Below, piece by piece: positions 35,957 through 48,812 of a DNA stretch of 64,000 nt (the stretch's first letter is position 1; every line of letters begins with the position of its first letter). This DNA is from Haliotis asinina (Eukaryota > Mollusca > Gastropoda > Lepetellida > Haliotidae): positions 36,727,001 to 36,791,000 of the forward strand of contig NC_090291.1 of NCBI RefSeq assembly GCF_037392515.1, in the 5' to 3' direction. The translations under genes were made by a program, and so were the position numbers. The notes below the pieces were generated by a model, which had not been told where the DNA came from, ran no database searches, and worked only from the letters and a program-made list of their open reading frames with translations.

Positions 35957-36105
35957 TAGAGGATAAGGACATTTTTGTGGATATACATCTTCTGTATTCT
36001 GTATAGGCGATGTTTCAACATAGATTCTATTTTTGAACCATCACCTATACAGAATAAAGGAGTTGTATATCCACAAAAGTGGTCCTCATCCTTTATCTGC
36101 CCAAC
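35957..36105. mobile_element. Long imperfect hairpin (two ~60-bp arms)
   Basis: The arm at about 35957-36016 (ggataaggacatttttgtgg, atatacat, ctgtattctgtataggcgatg) is repeated inverted at about 36038-36100 (catcacctatacagaataaa, tatatccacaaaagtgg). The loop is about 20 bases. The adjoining 23 bases at 36101-36123 recur, inverted, at 47851-47873. This suggests a dispersed foldback element. Confidence 0.6.
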
Positions 36106-36747
36106 TTCTAAAATGCCAATCAAAGAAATGTCAAAAACAGTACATTCCACAAGGATATGTACTGACAAAAACTGATGTTAAAAAAAGTTATATCATAAAA
36201 ATTAGAAAACTTCCCTTAAACATAACATAACACAGCATAAGTCCATTTGTATAGTGCTAGTTCCATGCCCAAAGCATGTTCACAGTTGAGAGAATGTGTT
36301 CTCAAATCAAACCAGTTTTGTAAAATTAACAAACTCCATGGAAAAGGTAAAATTGTATTTTCTCTACAAGTTAACAGCAAAACTATATAGCTGTCAATGG
36401 CACACGAAGAGGTTTCGGGATTATTCAAGAAAAGTTGTAAGTACAATGGTTCAATATTGAAACTGCATGGGTTCTAAATTAACGCTGTGGGTTACGTAGC
36501 AATATTGATCTGCTTGCCTCTACATTGACACACTCAATCATTTAAACACACTGCTATGTGTAATAGTAGTGTTAGAAATTAAGAAGGTAATGGAGTCTTT
36601 GTTGTTGAATCTATTAGACTTTCAAAGAAGGTTGAAGAAGGATGGTCCTGTTTACCTAGAAATAACTTGCTTCACACTTAGGGAAAAATTACATGCTCTT
36701 TTTTGCAGGTTACAAAACAGTGACCAAAGAATACAGTTTGTCATTCG

Positions 36748-36832
36748 TTCGTTCGTTCATTCGTTCATTCAAGTGTAGCCTAAGAACATATTCATTCATT
36801 CATTCATTCATTCATTCATTCATTCATTCAAG
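36748..36832. repeat. (ATTC)n microsatellite flanked by a direct repeat
   Basis: Runs of cattcattcattc are interrupted once. caagtgtagcct occurs after both runs, indicating a duplication by slippage or unequal exchange. Confidence 0.85.
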
Positions 36833-37639
36833 TGTAGCCTTAAGCTAAACTAACTTATTCACTGGCAAGAAATATCGCTTGTATGTTGGAAAATAACTGA
36901 GATCCAAAATATCTGAAAAATTATAACAAGCTCTTTCTTGCAGTAAGTGTCCAAGGAACACACCCACTCATTAAAAACTCAATAAAGAGCACCTGTATGA
37001 ATGGAAATAACTTAGATCATGAACATAGGAAAAATGGACCATCAAATAAAATATTTACCAAACCCCTCTGGAAATCACCTGGGCGCTACCTGACATGATG
37101 TGTAATTGATTACAAGTACTTCCTGTGAACAATGACTAGCTGCACGACAGGACTTTTCCTTAACACTTATAATAGCTTTTTACACAATGATTTACAATAC
37201 TGTTTCTGAGGAAAATGACTCGATTACATTTAATGACAACAAATACAATGTCAATTGTATTCAGTTTCAGTTATTGCAATCGAGGTGCTGTAGCTACACA
37301 TTCTGAGGATCAGTAAAATTTGCCACTACTAGTGATGGAAAAACTGTAACAATGGATCTTTTCTACATTTGCTTCAGTGATGTCCACTCTCTTCACGTCA
37401 GTTTCAAGACATTGTCCACAATCCCCAGTTCTATAGTTTGAGCCAAAAGAATTATTGAGATGCTTTATGTTTACTCAATATTATCGTAACCTTGACTTCT
37501 GCTGGCAACAAGTTCAAAATCTTCAACAAATATTGTTTGTAATGTTACCTAGCATATGCTAATCCTCATCAAACAAGGGGAGATAACCCTACACAAACGT
37601 CCTCTCTCACACATTCTTGTTTCACTTCCAGCAAACCCG

Positions 37640-37876
37640 ATTCAAGACAATCAGCAAATATTTTGCGGATTTTCGTTTCTTTGAGGTCGACCATGAATAA
37701 AGCTGTCAGCGAGCTCAAGCAGTCCCAACAAATCTGAATAACTCTTCGGACAAGTGCTTAAGTGATAGTACTCTTTCTTCATCAGTCACCTCTGTCAGCA
37801 TTATTTTCATATAAAACCAAAAAGACGTCTGCACTGATGTTCCTGTAACCTGCAATGGCCGCCATGTTGAAGACAA
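37640..37876 (-). promoter_or_regulatory. Promoter-like patch with YY1-type motif, or decayed exon
   Basis: On the minus strand AACATGGCGGCC matches the YY1-type initiator motif. It is followed by a 27-codon ATG frame (MAAIAGYRNISADVFLVLY...). Two further protein-like runs lie in the next frames (EERVLSLKHLSEELFRFVGT, ELADSFIHGRPQRN). This could be the 5' end of an unseen gene or a frameshifted pseudogene; I cannot tell. Confidence 0.2.
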
Positions 37877-38345
37877 CAAACAACTGCATGCTTGGAAATT
37901 TTAGGCTCCACTCTGGCTAGAAGACAATTATTCAGTGATTCAAGGGAGGAAGAACAGAGTTAATTTTAGGAAACTGAATTTTTAGAAAAAAGAAACATTT
38001 TCTTTTATATCAATTAACAAAATTTCATCATCTAATGGAGGTTATTTTTTTTCTAATTTTCTGATTTGAATTCTGAGACCAGTTGAGACCATGAAATGTT
38101 TTATTATATTTTAAAGAAAAAAAATGATAAAAAGGTGGTCCAGTTGCGTTGGGTGATAACACTGATAGAACAGAGCTCCATCCGTAGGATTGCCACAAAC
38201 CTATCAAAATTGGTTCAAATCCAGGACAGCTTAAATTATATTTCATAGTATTTTAGCTCCATATCTTCACTCGTGGGTATCACTACAAATAGTACAATCA
38301 AAATGTCTCTAACCTGTATCACTTTGAGCTTTTGTCACACATAAG

Positions 38346-38455
38346 TGGGTGAGTGAGTGAGTTTTACGCCACAATCTGTCACACATCAAGCTGCCATACC
38401 ATGATATGATATCTGCAATACAACTGATATCAGCATTAAACCAAACTCATGTATT
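38346..38455 (-). mobile_element. Family A SINE fragment
   Basis: gtgggtgagtgagtgagttttacgcc is the typical reverse-oriented tail; the rest is strongly decayed. Confidence 0.45.
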
Positions 38456-39340
38456 CACTCAAAATATGAATCCTCCATATTTCCGTAAAAGCTCTTGACA
38501 ATCTGTGACCAACCTTACTCAGTTTCTACACTTTCATTTGATATACTTCCTTTCAAAGTTTAGATTCACTGGTGTAAATATAGCCACTTACTTAAGGCAA
38601 CTGTTCAGAACAAAATTTTGACACTGTTAAAAGGTACTGTTTACACATAAACTGATGTATTGTAAAACAAATTTGTAATGTTGAAAAGATTAATCCATAA
38701 ATTCTAAAAGTCAGTAAAAATTGGTGAATTCTTAACAAAACTTTACACCAAAATGCAGCTGTTCAAATGAACAATATTTGCACATGCCTTTTAGGAATTT
38801 GATGCATGATCCTCGTGCAGTTCATCTGCATAAGGTTGGCACTTGCTTCCCCCAAGTTAATGGAGAAATAAATATTCTATGTAACTATATAAAAATACAT
38901 AACATATCGTGAGAGAGTATTAAACGAGTCTAAACTTTGGAAGGGAAGTATAGATTAAGGTATCACCATACCATATGGAACTGTGACACAAATAACAACA
39001 AGTAATATGATCGCTGGCAATCACGGCAATAATATCCTGGAAACAAATGAAATATTACAATTATTAGCCATGGCAATGTGTGACAAAAGTTAAGATGTTA
39101 TAATTGAAATGCTTGAATTTTTTACTTCAAACCTTTGAAAGTCTTTGTCTACTTAAGGTCGAATGAAACTTTCTTTGCACATCCCTGCAGTTTCAATGAC
39201 CTTGAACTTTCATGAAGCCTTTGACAACATGAAACAACAAACAAAACTAGACTGACATTTGCAATTGTAAAGTCTGTGTTGTTGATACTGTTTAAGTTCT
39301 AATAATGGTATTTTATTTCCGCACAGGACATCAGTGTTAT

Positions 39341-39487
39341 GGTGAGTGGGTGAGTTCAGTGTTGCACCACATTTAGCAATATTCAAGTAATATCACAGCA
39401 GGGTACCACCAGAAAGAGGGGAATTGAACTCAAGTCTTTAGCATGATAAGCAAACACTTTAACTGCTAGGCTACCCCACTGCCCCAC
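39341..39487 (-). mobile_element. Short interspersed element, family A
   Basis: Contains gtgagtgggtgagttcagtg, caatattcaagtaatatcac, gggaattgaactcaag and ctgctaggctaccccactgcccc. Confidence 0.75.
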
Positions 39488-39635
39488 ACCAGTTTTATAA
39501 GAACCAGTTAGGCATCCTTTTTTTTATTACTTGCTTTACAGCACCACTGACACGTAACATGAAGTAAGTGTGAAAAAAAGTGTGAAAAAAACCCATCAGC
39601 CTAAATGAATACAACTAATGGTATCTCATACTGGA

Positions 39636-39797
39636 AAATGAGTGAGGTTGGTTTTATGCCATTTTTACCAATATTTCAGCAATATCATGGTGGCGGACAC
39701 CAGAAATGGACCTAACGCATTGTACACATATGTGGAATTGAACTCGGGTCAGCAGCAAGATGTGCTAATGCTTTAACCACTAGGCTACCCCATGGCC
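39636..39797 (-). mobile_element. Short interspersed element, family A
   Basis: Contains gaaaatgagtgaggttggttttatgcc, caatatttcagcaatatcatggtggcggacaccagaaatgg, gtggaattgaactcgggtc and ccactaggctaccccatggccc. Confidence 0.85.
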
Positions 39798-40106
39798 CAC
39801 CTGGAAAATGAAGAGTGAGGTAGAGGTAATTGTCATACCAGCTGTGATAGGTGTGATACCACCAGTTACCTAACTGTGCAGAAGACTGTTCCGCTTGTGG
39901 CTGTTTATGATCGTTCTTTCGTTCATGACTCCACAGCAAACAAACCCAACATGCAGCTCCCCAAGGAGTATTTACTGACTGACTATTGTTGAAAATCAAT
40001 GGGCAGCTGTTTTGGTATATTTGTCACTGTATCTTGGTTCTGTGTTTACCGGCCTCAATGCACACGTTGTTCATGAATTAATATCTCATATGATTCTTTC
40101 ACTGGC

Positions 40107-40272
40107 ATAGGCAAAGCCTAGTGGTTAACATGGTTAAGTCATTCACTAGTTACACCAAAGACCCTGGTTCAGTTCTTCACATGGATACAATATTGATGTG
40201 TGAGGTTCAACCTCACACTGATATTGCTGGAATATTGCTAAAAGCGGTGTAAAACCAAACTCACATGCTTAC
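40107..40272 (+). mobile_element. Short interspersed element, family A
   Basis: Contains ggcaaagcctagtggttaac, ccctggttcagttcttc, atattgctggaatattgc and gcggtgtaaaaccaaactca. Confidence 0.8.
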
Positions 40273-40312
40273 TTCTTTCACTGGCATTTCAACAGTTTCA
40301 GCCCTAGAAAAT

Positions 40313-40450
40313 GAGTGAGTGAGTTTTCATTTATTCCAGCAATATCACAGTGGAGGGCAGTGTCCAGAAATCTGCTTTACATGACTGTACCCATGTGGGG
40401 AATTGAACTTAAGCTTTCAGTGTGACAAGCAAACACATTACCCCCTGACA
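40313..40450 (-). mobile_element. Short interspersed element, family A
   Basis: Contains gtgagtgagttttcatttattccagcaatatcac, gtacccatgtggggaattgaac and tttcagtgtgacaagc. Confidence 0.75.
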
Positions 40451-40693
40451 CTTGAAACACAACTACTGTATAAAGCAACTGACGTCAGATAAATTCCCTT
40501 GTAGGGTCAGTCTATTTATCACCAACAAAAGTGCATGAACTTGAAATCTGGAAGAACATACTTCACTTATCATAAACAGGATGACAGACAGGAAGGATGA
40601 CAATACATGGAAAGAAGTTACAGGAAGTTAAAAAGGATGACAGGGATCCTGAAATTTGACATTTTTCTCTCAGTTACTATGCTGTCGTATCTG

Positions 40694-40805
40694 TGAGTGA
40701 GTGAGTTGAGTTTTGTGAACTTTCAGCAACATTCCACCAATATCACAACGGAGGACACCAGATATGGGCTTCACACATTGTACCCCATGTGGGGAATTCA
40801 TCTGG
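40694..40805 (-). mobile_element. Short interspersed element, family A (truncated)
   Basis: Contains gtgagtgagttgagttttgtg, cattccaccaatatcac, ggacaccagatatgggcttcacac and ccatgtggggaattc. The tRNA-like end is missing. Confidence 0.75.
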
Positions 40806-40999
40806 CATGAAAGAAATATGGTGCATGTAGTCTTGCCATAACTAAACACAGCTGTAACTAAATATCATGTACATCAACTGATATACAGCCTCTAATCAAA
40901 TACTGATCTAAAGTGTTTCTGTGAAACCACAGACGCCCTTAAGAGCCCCAATCTAAACATGATATAGATCCAGGTGGGAAGGAGAATCAAGGTACCGAA

Positions 41000-43900
41000 T
41001 CAATAATCACTACTGCCTTTCCCAGTTATCAATAATGAAACCTTGACAGTAACACCAGAAACATAGACTTGTTGCTAATAAGAGATAAACATTAAGTATC
41101 ACTACCATGTATTTTGGCACTTGTTGGCATGATCTGAGTTACTTAATCTCATGATATACAAATATAATGAGGGTTACAACATAACATACACTGACACAGA
41201 TGACTGACACTGCTACGTTGTTGTTTAATGACTCTCAGCTATATTCCAGTACATCATTTGGATGTTTTCATCAGTAGCATGTGCACTTGTAGAAATGACA
41301 AATCTATTCATAAAAATAGTATCATGTATATGTAAATATTTCAGATTTCATTTCAAGTGTTCAAAAATCCCATCAAACATGGATTTCATTTCATACCGGC
41401 TCAAAACATAGCTATCAAATTTCGCAATGATAACAAAGTAGAGCTATCTTTCTTTGCTATTTATCTCTTTTCCATAAATAGTCAAGTAAACATCAACATG
41501 AAATACCATGTTGATTTATTTTTTCTTAATTACATCATCATGATTATGTCATACAATTAGGGCAAGGTGAAAATATGTCAGGACAACTTACTTGTTTTAA
41601 GTCACTTCCCCTGTGGAGAGTGGCTATTAAAAACATTTTGAACCCCTACATTTTAGCATTTCAGTGTAATGCAGGGCACATTTTGTGTCAGTTTGACATG
41701 CTGACTGATATATTTCAAGAACCATTAAGCAATTTGGACATGCTGAATTATCTGTGCTTAAATGGAAGAAAATAATGGCACCAGGTTAATAGCTAAGAAA
41801 GGTTAACAGAATAAGCTCTGAATCCAAGTGAGTATGTGTTCAAATGTAGGGATATATGACATGGCACAACTGTAACTTTGTGACAAAACATCATATCTAC
41901 ACTGTTCAATATTTCAACTCTCTGTAACAAGACATCTCCATACAGATGTAAGGAAGACAGCTCTTTAATCATGATATTGCAACACCTGTCTATAACGATT
42001 CATTAAAACATTAACATGTACAAATAAGAAGCATATGCAAAAAGAAATATTTCTTTCCTGTCAAAGTTTAAAACAAAGAGCTATGGGCATATGTCTTCTA
42101 GATCTATGTTGTATCTCCATGAAGGAGAGAGGATATGTTTTGAGTTAATCTTTTGAAACTTATTCTTTAACAATTATTCATATTTTTAGTAATCGGATGT
42201 ATGTGATTGTTCATCAAATGTATTGACATGGAGGTTAACAGGTCAGAATATTTGGAATCAGAATCTGGCCATTAATTTGTATGACTGCAACGATTAACCA
42301 AGATCTCGATTTGGTTTGATTTTAGATATTTGACCCTAGATTTGACCATTTTCGATTGGCTTATTCACATAAGTAAACATATTAGATACATTTGATTCCT
42401 AGAGTTCGAGCGAGTAGGCCCTTTAGCATGAAATCCACTATCAACTTAGCAATGTCTACCAACAACAATTCTCACTGGAGAAATAGCCCAGCGTCAATTA
42501 CGTTCTCGCTGTGTGGAAATAATTTAAGTAGATATTCAAATATTGAATCAAAACAATGGTGGTGGTTCTCAAAACTAATATGTCAAATTCAACTTGTAAC
42601 GAATCTTTGCAGCCCTATTAATTTGGATCTCAGTAAAAACACATACATGAGAATAGTAGATAAGCTGTCAGCTAAAATTCGAAATCATCTCTTTGTAAAT
42701 ATTGATCTTAATTCTGTTTAAAGGGAAACATGGAACAGCATGTTATCACTGAGACATATGACTTACTTTTATACACATGTTAAAAGATTTTACCATGATG
42801 TTTGATGAACAATAAATTTGTTACATAAATCACTATTTATGGACATATCCTTCACTCAATAAATTTGACTCATCTTACATTTATGACTGTTTATTTAATT
42901 GTATGACAATAAACAGCACACTACATAAAGAATCTATCCTATGTGTACAACCTGAGTGTCATTGAGTTGTATGATGCACAGGGAGCTAAGATGGATAATA
43001 TGACCTGCTGTTGAAACTGACATCCACTGATTGTGGGAAAAAATCCATGTACTGCTTGCATGGATATGTGCCCTATATAGATATCCTATAATAAAATTCA
43101 ATAACACTGAAGTTTGTGTTTCATATGCATACATCCATGACCAATGTGATTAGGATGACGTTTTTGATTTGGCATTCCCCATACAGTTACTTATCCTTTA
43201 TATCTTGTATTTGATATAACTAGACATATAACCATTCAAATGAAGACGATCAACTATCTTGAGAAATTAAACAGGACACTTCATTTTAACATGCATTTAA
43301 AAACTGGAATTGCCTCTTGGCTATGTAGTAACATACCCTAAGTTGTTGATTATATATTATCTACCCAGAACTGACATGTCATTCCGACGTGTCTATCTAT
43401 AGCATCATAGTCACTACACCCTGACCGTCAGATTCACATGTTATGAGGATCCACCCAAGTAGGTCACTTGTGGGCTTTTCTGTTGCATCTATAGGACACT
43501 CGCGTGACAGGTGCTCTATTATTTTATCATTTGTTTGCCCTGATTCAAGTCAACCCAGACGTGCTCAAACTTGGTGTACAAATTGTTGAAAACGAATCAT
43601 TTGACAAAACACGTCAAACCTTGTGCACAAACAGAGCACGGAAAACAATATTACCGACTCACCTTATCTCTACCCGATAACACAGTCCTCCAGCTTCTCG
43701 GCCATGATATTAGTAGAGCCAAGTCGGGAGATTCCGTGTTCTCTCGACAACTCTCGGCTTTCTTATCAAGGACGATAACTCTAATGTTTTTGCCGAGTCA
43801 GATTCGATCATGTGTCCGGTGCAGGAAGTGTCAGAAACGTTTGAGGGTTCAAAATAAAATTTGAATTCCATTTATCCTGAACGTTCCTGGACCTGAGGTC

Positions 43901-44660
43901 ATGTTACTGATTTCAGCCTCAAATGTTGCCAAGAGGGGTGGAAATAATATAACCACCCAGTTTTCAGTTTTCTTTTGTTTTTCGTATATTCCGCAAAGAG
44001 ACACATACAGGTATATAATTAACACCACGTGTGTTTGTAACATATTACTGGAAGCGGTACGCGATGTATCACAATAGGGGCACCTGCACTCATGCAGTGC
44101 AGCACTGTTGCAAATGTACACATTATACTGACAAATTAATCGCCCTATACCTTACGATTTCTGGTCAGAACAGTGTCTCAGTGTTGCAAATGCACGTCAT
44201 TTTTAGGTTTAATCAAGTCAAGATTGAACATGTGGGGAAACCTTATGCAGAGGTTTATTTTTTCCTATTCGTTCACGCAATTAAGACAATGGGTAACTTA
44301 ATTTTTTTAAAAGAAAAGGGTTTTCGAATGGGGATGAGACAAAAACTCCGACAAAAAAGACTGTGTGAAATATCATCCCTTTGGTGAAACGGTGACGGTC
44401 TTATGAAGAGAATTTTTTCTTATGCAGGCATAGAGGATACTAAACGAGTTAATGATGTGGTATGATGCTATGTCTTTCACGAGTTTTATCAAAATGGTAT
44501 TTCACGGAAGAGTTTAGTATTCTGTATATTTATCTCCAACGTAAACTGCCTACAGTGTGATGACTCCGTTTTCCGCGAGTCAAGCAAGGTCTAATTACCA
44601 TTGTGACAGGGGTATTGGCATTGTGACATAACTGTAAACCATTATGACATCATAAGACCG
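41000..44660. other. Non-coding stretch
   Basis: No supportable gene. Frames of about 100 codons at 42392-42721 and 43571-43864 (plus) have no motif I recognise and no splice or promoter context that would support them. Confidence 0.45.
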
Positions 44661-44669
44661 GCATCACCC

Positions 44670-44836
44670 GGGTGAGTGAGTTTAGTATTAAGCAGTCTTT
44701 AGCAATATTCCAGCAATATCACGGTGGCGGACACCAGAAATGGGCAACACACAATGTACCCATGTGGGGAATCGAACCTGGGTCTTCGGCGTGACGAGCT
44801 AAAGCTTTAACCACTATGCTACCCCACCGCCCCCGA
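44670..44836 (-). mobile_element. Short interspersed element, family A (well preserved)
   Basis: Contains gggtgagtgagtttagtatt, caatattccagcaatatcac, ggtggcggacaccagaaatgg, ggggaatcgaacctgggtc and ccactatgctaccccaccgccccc. Complete from the gtgagt end to the tRNA-like head. Confidence 0.9.
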
Positions 44837-45890
44837 TATCACCGGATGTTATTACACAGTGTCAAGTCTGTTGTTATGAACCCGAAGATGCGGTCTCGTT
44901 GGTCTGCTTTATACCCAGTTCAAGTGAGAAACGCAGAGGAAGGGAATATTGACTGTTTGGTCATACAAACAAAGGGGATTTTCCGGCACTTCTTGTTTTT
45001 TCTTGAAGATCACGCCATACTCAGATCCGTATATTTCGATGCATCCAGTGTGCACAATAGTTTCAAATTTGCAAGTCAGTTGGGCAAGCTATGCCTGAGA
45101 GGTTACAAAATAATTCACTAGTCATGAATCTGAATGTAGAACCCAAGCAAAGTATCAAATAAAGATAAAATACCATCAAAGTAAATGCGATAAATAATGT
45201 CTGAATTTCTGAAAAATGTTGTTAATGTTCACATAAAATTAAGTAAGTCCGAGACAGTTATTTATCATCCAAAACTGTGTTCCACTGAAGATGTCGCTTG
45301 TGTGAGATCAGACTATTTCGGATATGTGTTACTTTGCCACCTCTTGTTGATATATTTGAGATCAGAAGACACTTGAGTGAGATTCTCTATATAATTACAA
45401 AATGACCCCATGAAAATTCACTTGCCACCCGGGTCAATAACTGTGGACATAAGCGGGAATGCCTAATATATACCTCCAAGTACACATGACAATGAAATAA
45501 ATGCCGGTTACACTCGCACGTTTCTTCAGCTGGGGTCTTCTCTGTCGCAACTTGTCATCGTTTCCTAGTCTGTCATACCGACCGTAAAATAATACATCCA
45601 AGAAAGCGTCTAGACTATGTGGCAAGTCTAGATTTCCAGTTCAGAAACTGGAGAAAGTGTCTTGCCTCCTTGTCATTATGTTTTATGGTTATTTGTATTA
45701 ACAGTTCTTCTATGAATTTCAGAGACTAGATATTAGTCGACTGTTTCCTCTGTTCCTGGAAACCTATATATAATCTTAGCCAAATAACAATTTCATCCTA
45801 CTTATTTATCATGTGTGTGATAAAATCTGTCAAGCAAACATTCTGTATAGAAGTTGAACTTCAAAATTCAAATGTTGAATGCCAAGCATC

Positions 45891-46465
45891 AATGGCGGAT
45901 CAGATCAGATCGGCGATATGTCATATTTTTAGCACACACATCACATACACCCTAACAGTGTTTCTAAAATCATGAAACTATCACTATTACTTGCAAACAT
46001 CTTTAACCTGTTCCCCTCATAAACATTAAAGGTGCACGTGAAAGAAGTTTTAGATTAATAACTAGAAACAATCAACAACGTAGTGTAGTATTTCAATGGC
46101 TGATCAGATCAAATCAGCGATGTCACATTTTTCACACACCTCAAACACACCCTAACATGTTGTTTTAGACTACGAAACTATCACTATTACTTGCAAAAAA
46201 ATCACTTGATAGTATATTCCTTTCATAAGAATTAAAGGTGTATGTGAAAGGTGTTTTTGAAGCAATAACTAGACACACTCAAACAACGCCTTGTAGTATT
46301 TCAATGGCGGATCAGAACAGATCGGTGATATGACATACTTTTCACACACCTCAAATACACCGTAACCATTTTTAAGTCATAAAACTATCACTATTGCTTG
46401 CAAATACCTTTCAGTTAAAGGTATGTTTCCCTTCTAAAAATAAACGAAATTGTGAAAGACGTTTT
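45891..46465. repeat. ~205-bp tandem repeat, 2.8 copies
   Basis: aatggc(g/t)gatcaga recurs at 45891, 46095 and 46303. Each copy is followed by gatatgtcat-like, cacacacctcaaacacaccc-like and aaactatcactatt(a/g)cttgcaaa blocks. Copies are diverged by roughly 15-20 per cent by eye. There is no coding capacity. Confidence 0.85.
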
Positions 46466-47189
46466 TATATCGACACAGTCTATCTTCGCGGTGAATCGAG
46501 AATAGAAGTCAGTGAGCTCCAGCATACCGACTTGAAACTTTACTACAAATCTACTGTCCTAATACTGACACTAATAACAATTCAGGTTTGACTTAAACTG
46601 TTAACTTATCTTCTACATGTAGGGTTTCAGTTGTCACAAAACTCAGCGAATATTACTAGCTGTTGAACATAAACCGGGCTCAGTCTTACATACTTAAATA
46701 CTTGGCTACACTGGTTACGTAACGACCCGCGGCATACGTACTTATCGAGGAGTTTCATCTCCCTCTGAATATAGTCTCCCTTGTTCGCTTGCCTGGCTGA
46801 CTTGCCTAAATCCCAAACTTAATAATTACTAATTTAAACGACAATTTCCAACAAGCATAAATATTTTCTTAACAGACTGGGTCTGTCCGCTAACCTAGAC
46901 CACCTGACTATCCACTGGCATGTCATATACGGTAAAGCCTTGTAGCAAGCCTAGGTTATGTTGATCGGCGAGTGTTCATATTTATACAAGCAGTTAGTGC
47001 CATCTTTTCGTTTCCAACGTCCCTAATGTCTGTGTCGTATATTTGACGCAGGTATCTAATATGATTACATGTTGTAAAATCATACTGACTAGGCTACCCC
47101 ATTAACTTTGCTGAACGTGACTATCCTCGTGTAAACATTGTGCATCCCTCATACGTGCACGAGAAAGAGTTATCCCCCTTGCCTGTTTC

Positions 47190-47330
47190 GGCCAATCACA
47201 TTGTTTGTTTCATATGCCTTACCCAAAGCCACACTCCAATCATTAGCGGTGATACGAATTTCAAACCAGGGCTGCCATTCTTTTCAGACAAGGGGATATT
47301 GACAGTATTTCTTCTTTAAGTCGCGTTAAG
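47190..47330 (+). promoter_or_regulatory. Candidate Aurora kinase promoter and first (non-coding) exon
   Basis: Two CCAAT boxes (47192-47196, 47236-47240) and a TTCAAA (reverse of the CHR core TTTGAA) at 47260-47265 lie upstream of a possible leader exon ending TCGCGTTAAG|GTAATG at 47330. Splicing this to 50221 would place an in-frame TAA ten codons before the ATG at 50237, supporting that start. NF-Y plus CHR is the usual G2/M promoter pattern. Placement is inference. Confidence 0.3.
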
Positions 47331-48362
47331 GTAATGTGTGAAGACGTTTTACAATGCATTTACCATGACGTAATGTCATCTTCGCTTTGGTTAATCAGTT
47401 TTCATGTCGAACGTATGTTTCTCTTTTCAGACAGACTGGGGAAAGTTCCCTGACGTTTTCGCTCGAGTTGAACTTGATGCAAACTATTTTGATCATGTTG
47501 ATTTTTCGGACATAATGTCTGCCACTGTGAATCGTACGAATCATTTGAGGGTACTCGCAACCGTCAAATCATGTGTGAAGGTGATCTGTACTTAATGTTT
47601 TATAACATTCATATCTTGTAATGATACCTTTGGCAAAGCCTGTGTGAAACGACACCTTGTATAAGTTGTGACGTTGAAGATCATTTGTCAGCATATTTCA
47701 ATACAACACTCAGGTATGCCTACAGAATACCAGATACCTACCAGCCATATTATTTAGTGTCAGGTCACCCTAAACCTTACTCTTACCCTAACCCTAGCCA
47801 AATGTAAACTGCTTTCTATGATGGCGGAAGGTATCCAGTTTTCTGTAGTCTTGATTGGCATTTTAGAAGTTGGTTAGCAGTAACAAAGTACAATCCTTTA
47901 ATTGTACTTAATCAACAGAGAACAGGGATATCTCATCCCATCTGCATACTATGAAATCATAAAAACAACAGACCAGAGCACATGAGCAATGATGAGCTAT
48001 CATTGCTAATTGATCCTATCAGCCGTGTATATTTTGTGTCTACCTCTATTACCATTGACTTCCTTTTATTGTCTCCACATAATGATCACCATCCATTGTC
48101 GTTGGTGTGAATCCCTTTGATTCAAACATACTTGTTAGTACTTTATCCCTGTTCATGTATATAAGTCTGTGGTGTGCTGTAGTAGTAGTGGTACCGTAGT
48201 AGTACCTCACTCATGCTTGACAACAGTATAAGAATCCATACTGAGGCATTGCATCATATAAAAATGAAGTTGTTATCCTCAAAGAATTGTACATTATTAC
48301 AGCACCTATATTGTCATATTTTAGAAAAACAGTCTGGTTTTCTAAACTAGTGAAACTGTGAT

Positions 48363-48520
48363 TACATGATGCCATTTAGAAAGTGGTCAAATAACATATG
48401 TCATATTTGGGATTTCACTTTCTCAGTAAAGTACAAATTCTAGTACTTTTTAGGTTGAGTCCCATCCGGGATTCGAACCCGCACCCTCAGAGTCAGGCAC
48501 CTAATCGCCAGTAGTGAAAC
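48363..48520 (-). mobile_element. tRNA-derived SINE, family C
   Basis: Contains tagaaagtggtcaaataaca, ttctagtactttttaggttg and then cgggattcgaacccgcaccctcagagtcaggcacctaatcgcc. On the minus strand the last part is a tRNA-like head with box B gggttcgaatcccgg. It matches the inverted pair at 51830-52135. Confidence 0.65.
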
Positions 48521-48663
48521 TGAATGATAACTAAATTCAAATTTCAAATAGCCAGTCACAGCTCTTAAGTCTTATGGAACCATTGCATCTAAAAAGGTCC
48601 TAAACATTACCGAAGGGGAACTTTTCTTCATTCCTTCATATTTCTTTGCTCCACTCAGTGTTT

Positions 48664-48812
48664 CAGTGAGTGACTTACGTTTTACACTGCATTTAGTAAT
48701 ATTACGGCTGTGGACACCAGAAATAAGCTTCACATCATACCCATGTGATTAACTGAACCCAGGTCCTTAGTGTGATGAGGAAAGCTTGAACAACTAGCCT
48801 ACCCCACCACCC
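48664..48812 (-). mobile_element. Short interspersed element, family A
   Basis: Contains cagtgagtgacttacgttttacactgcatttag, gtggacaccagaaataagcttc and ctagcctaccccaccaccc. Confidence 0.75.

Noticed and set aside
42392-42721. 109-codon plus-strand frame
   Set aside because: No recognisable motif, AT-rich composition and no splice or promoter context; judged chance.
47404-47595. 63-codon plus-strand frame upstream of the Aurora gene as its N-terminal exon
   Set aside because: It has no in-frame donor that joins 50221 in the needed phase before its stop that I could identify, and the peptide does not resemble Aurora N-termini.
48468-48500. tRNA gene (cgggattcgaaccc)
   Set aside because: Only the box B region is tRNA-like; no acceptor stem or anticodon arm can be formed and the same sequence recurs as a SINE head.
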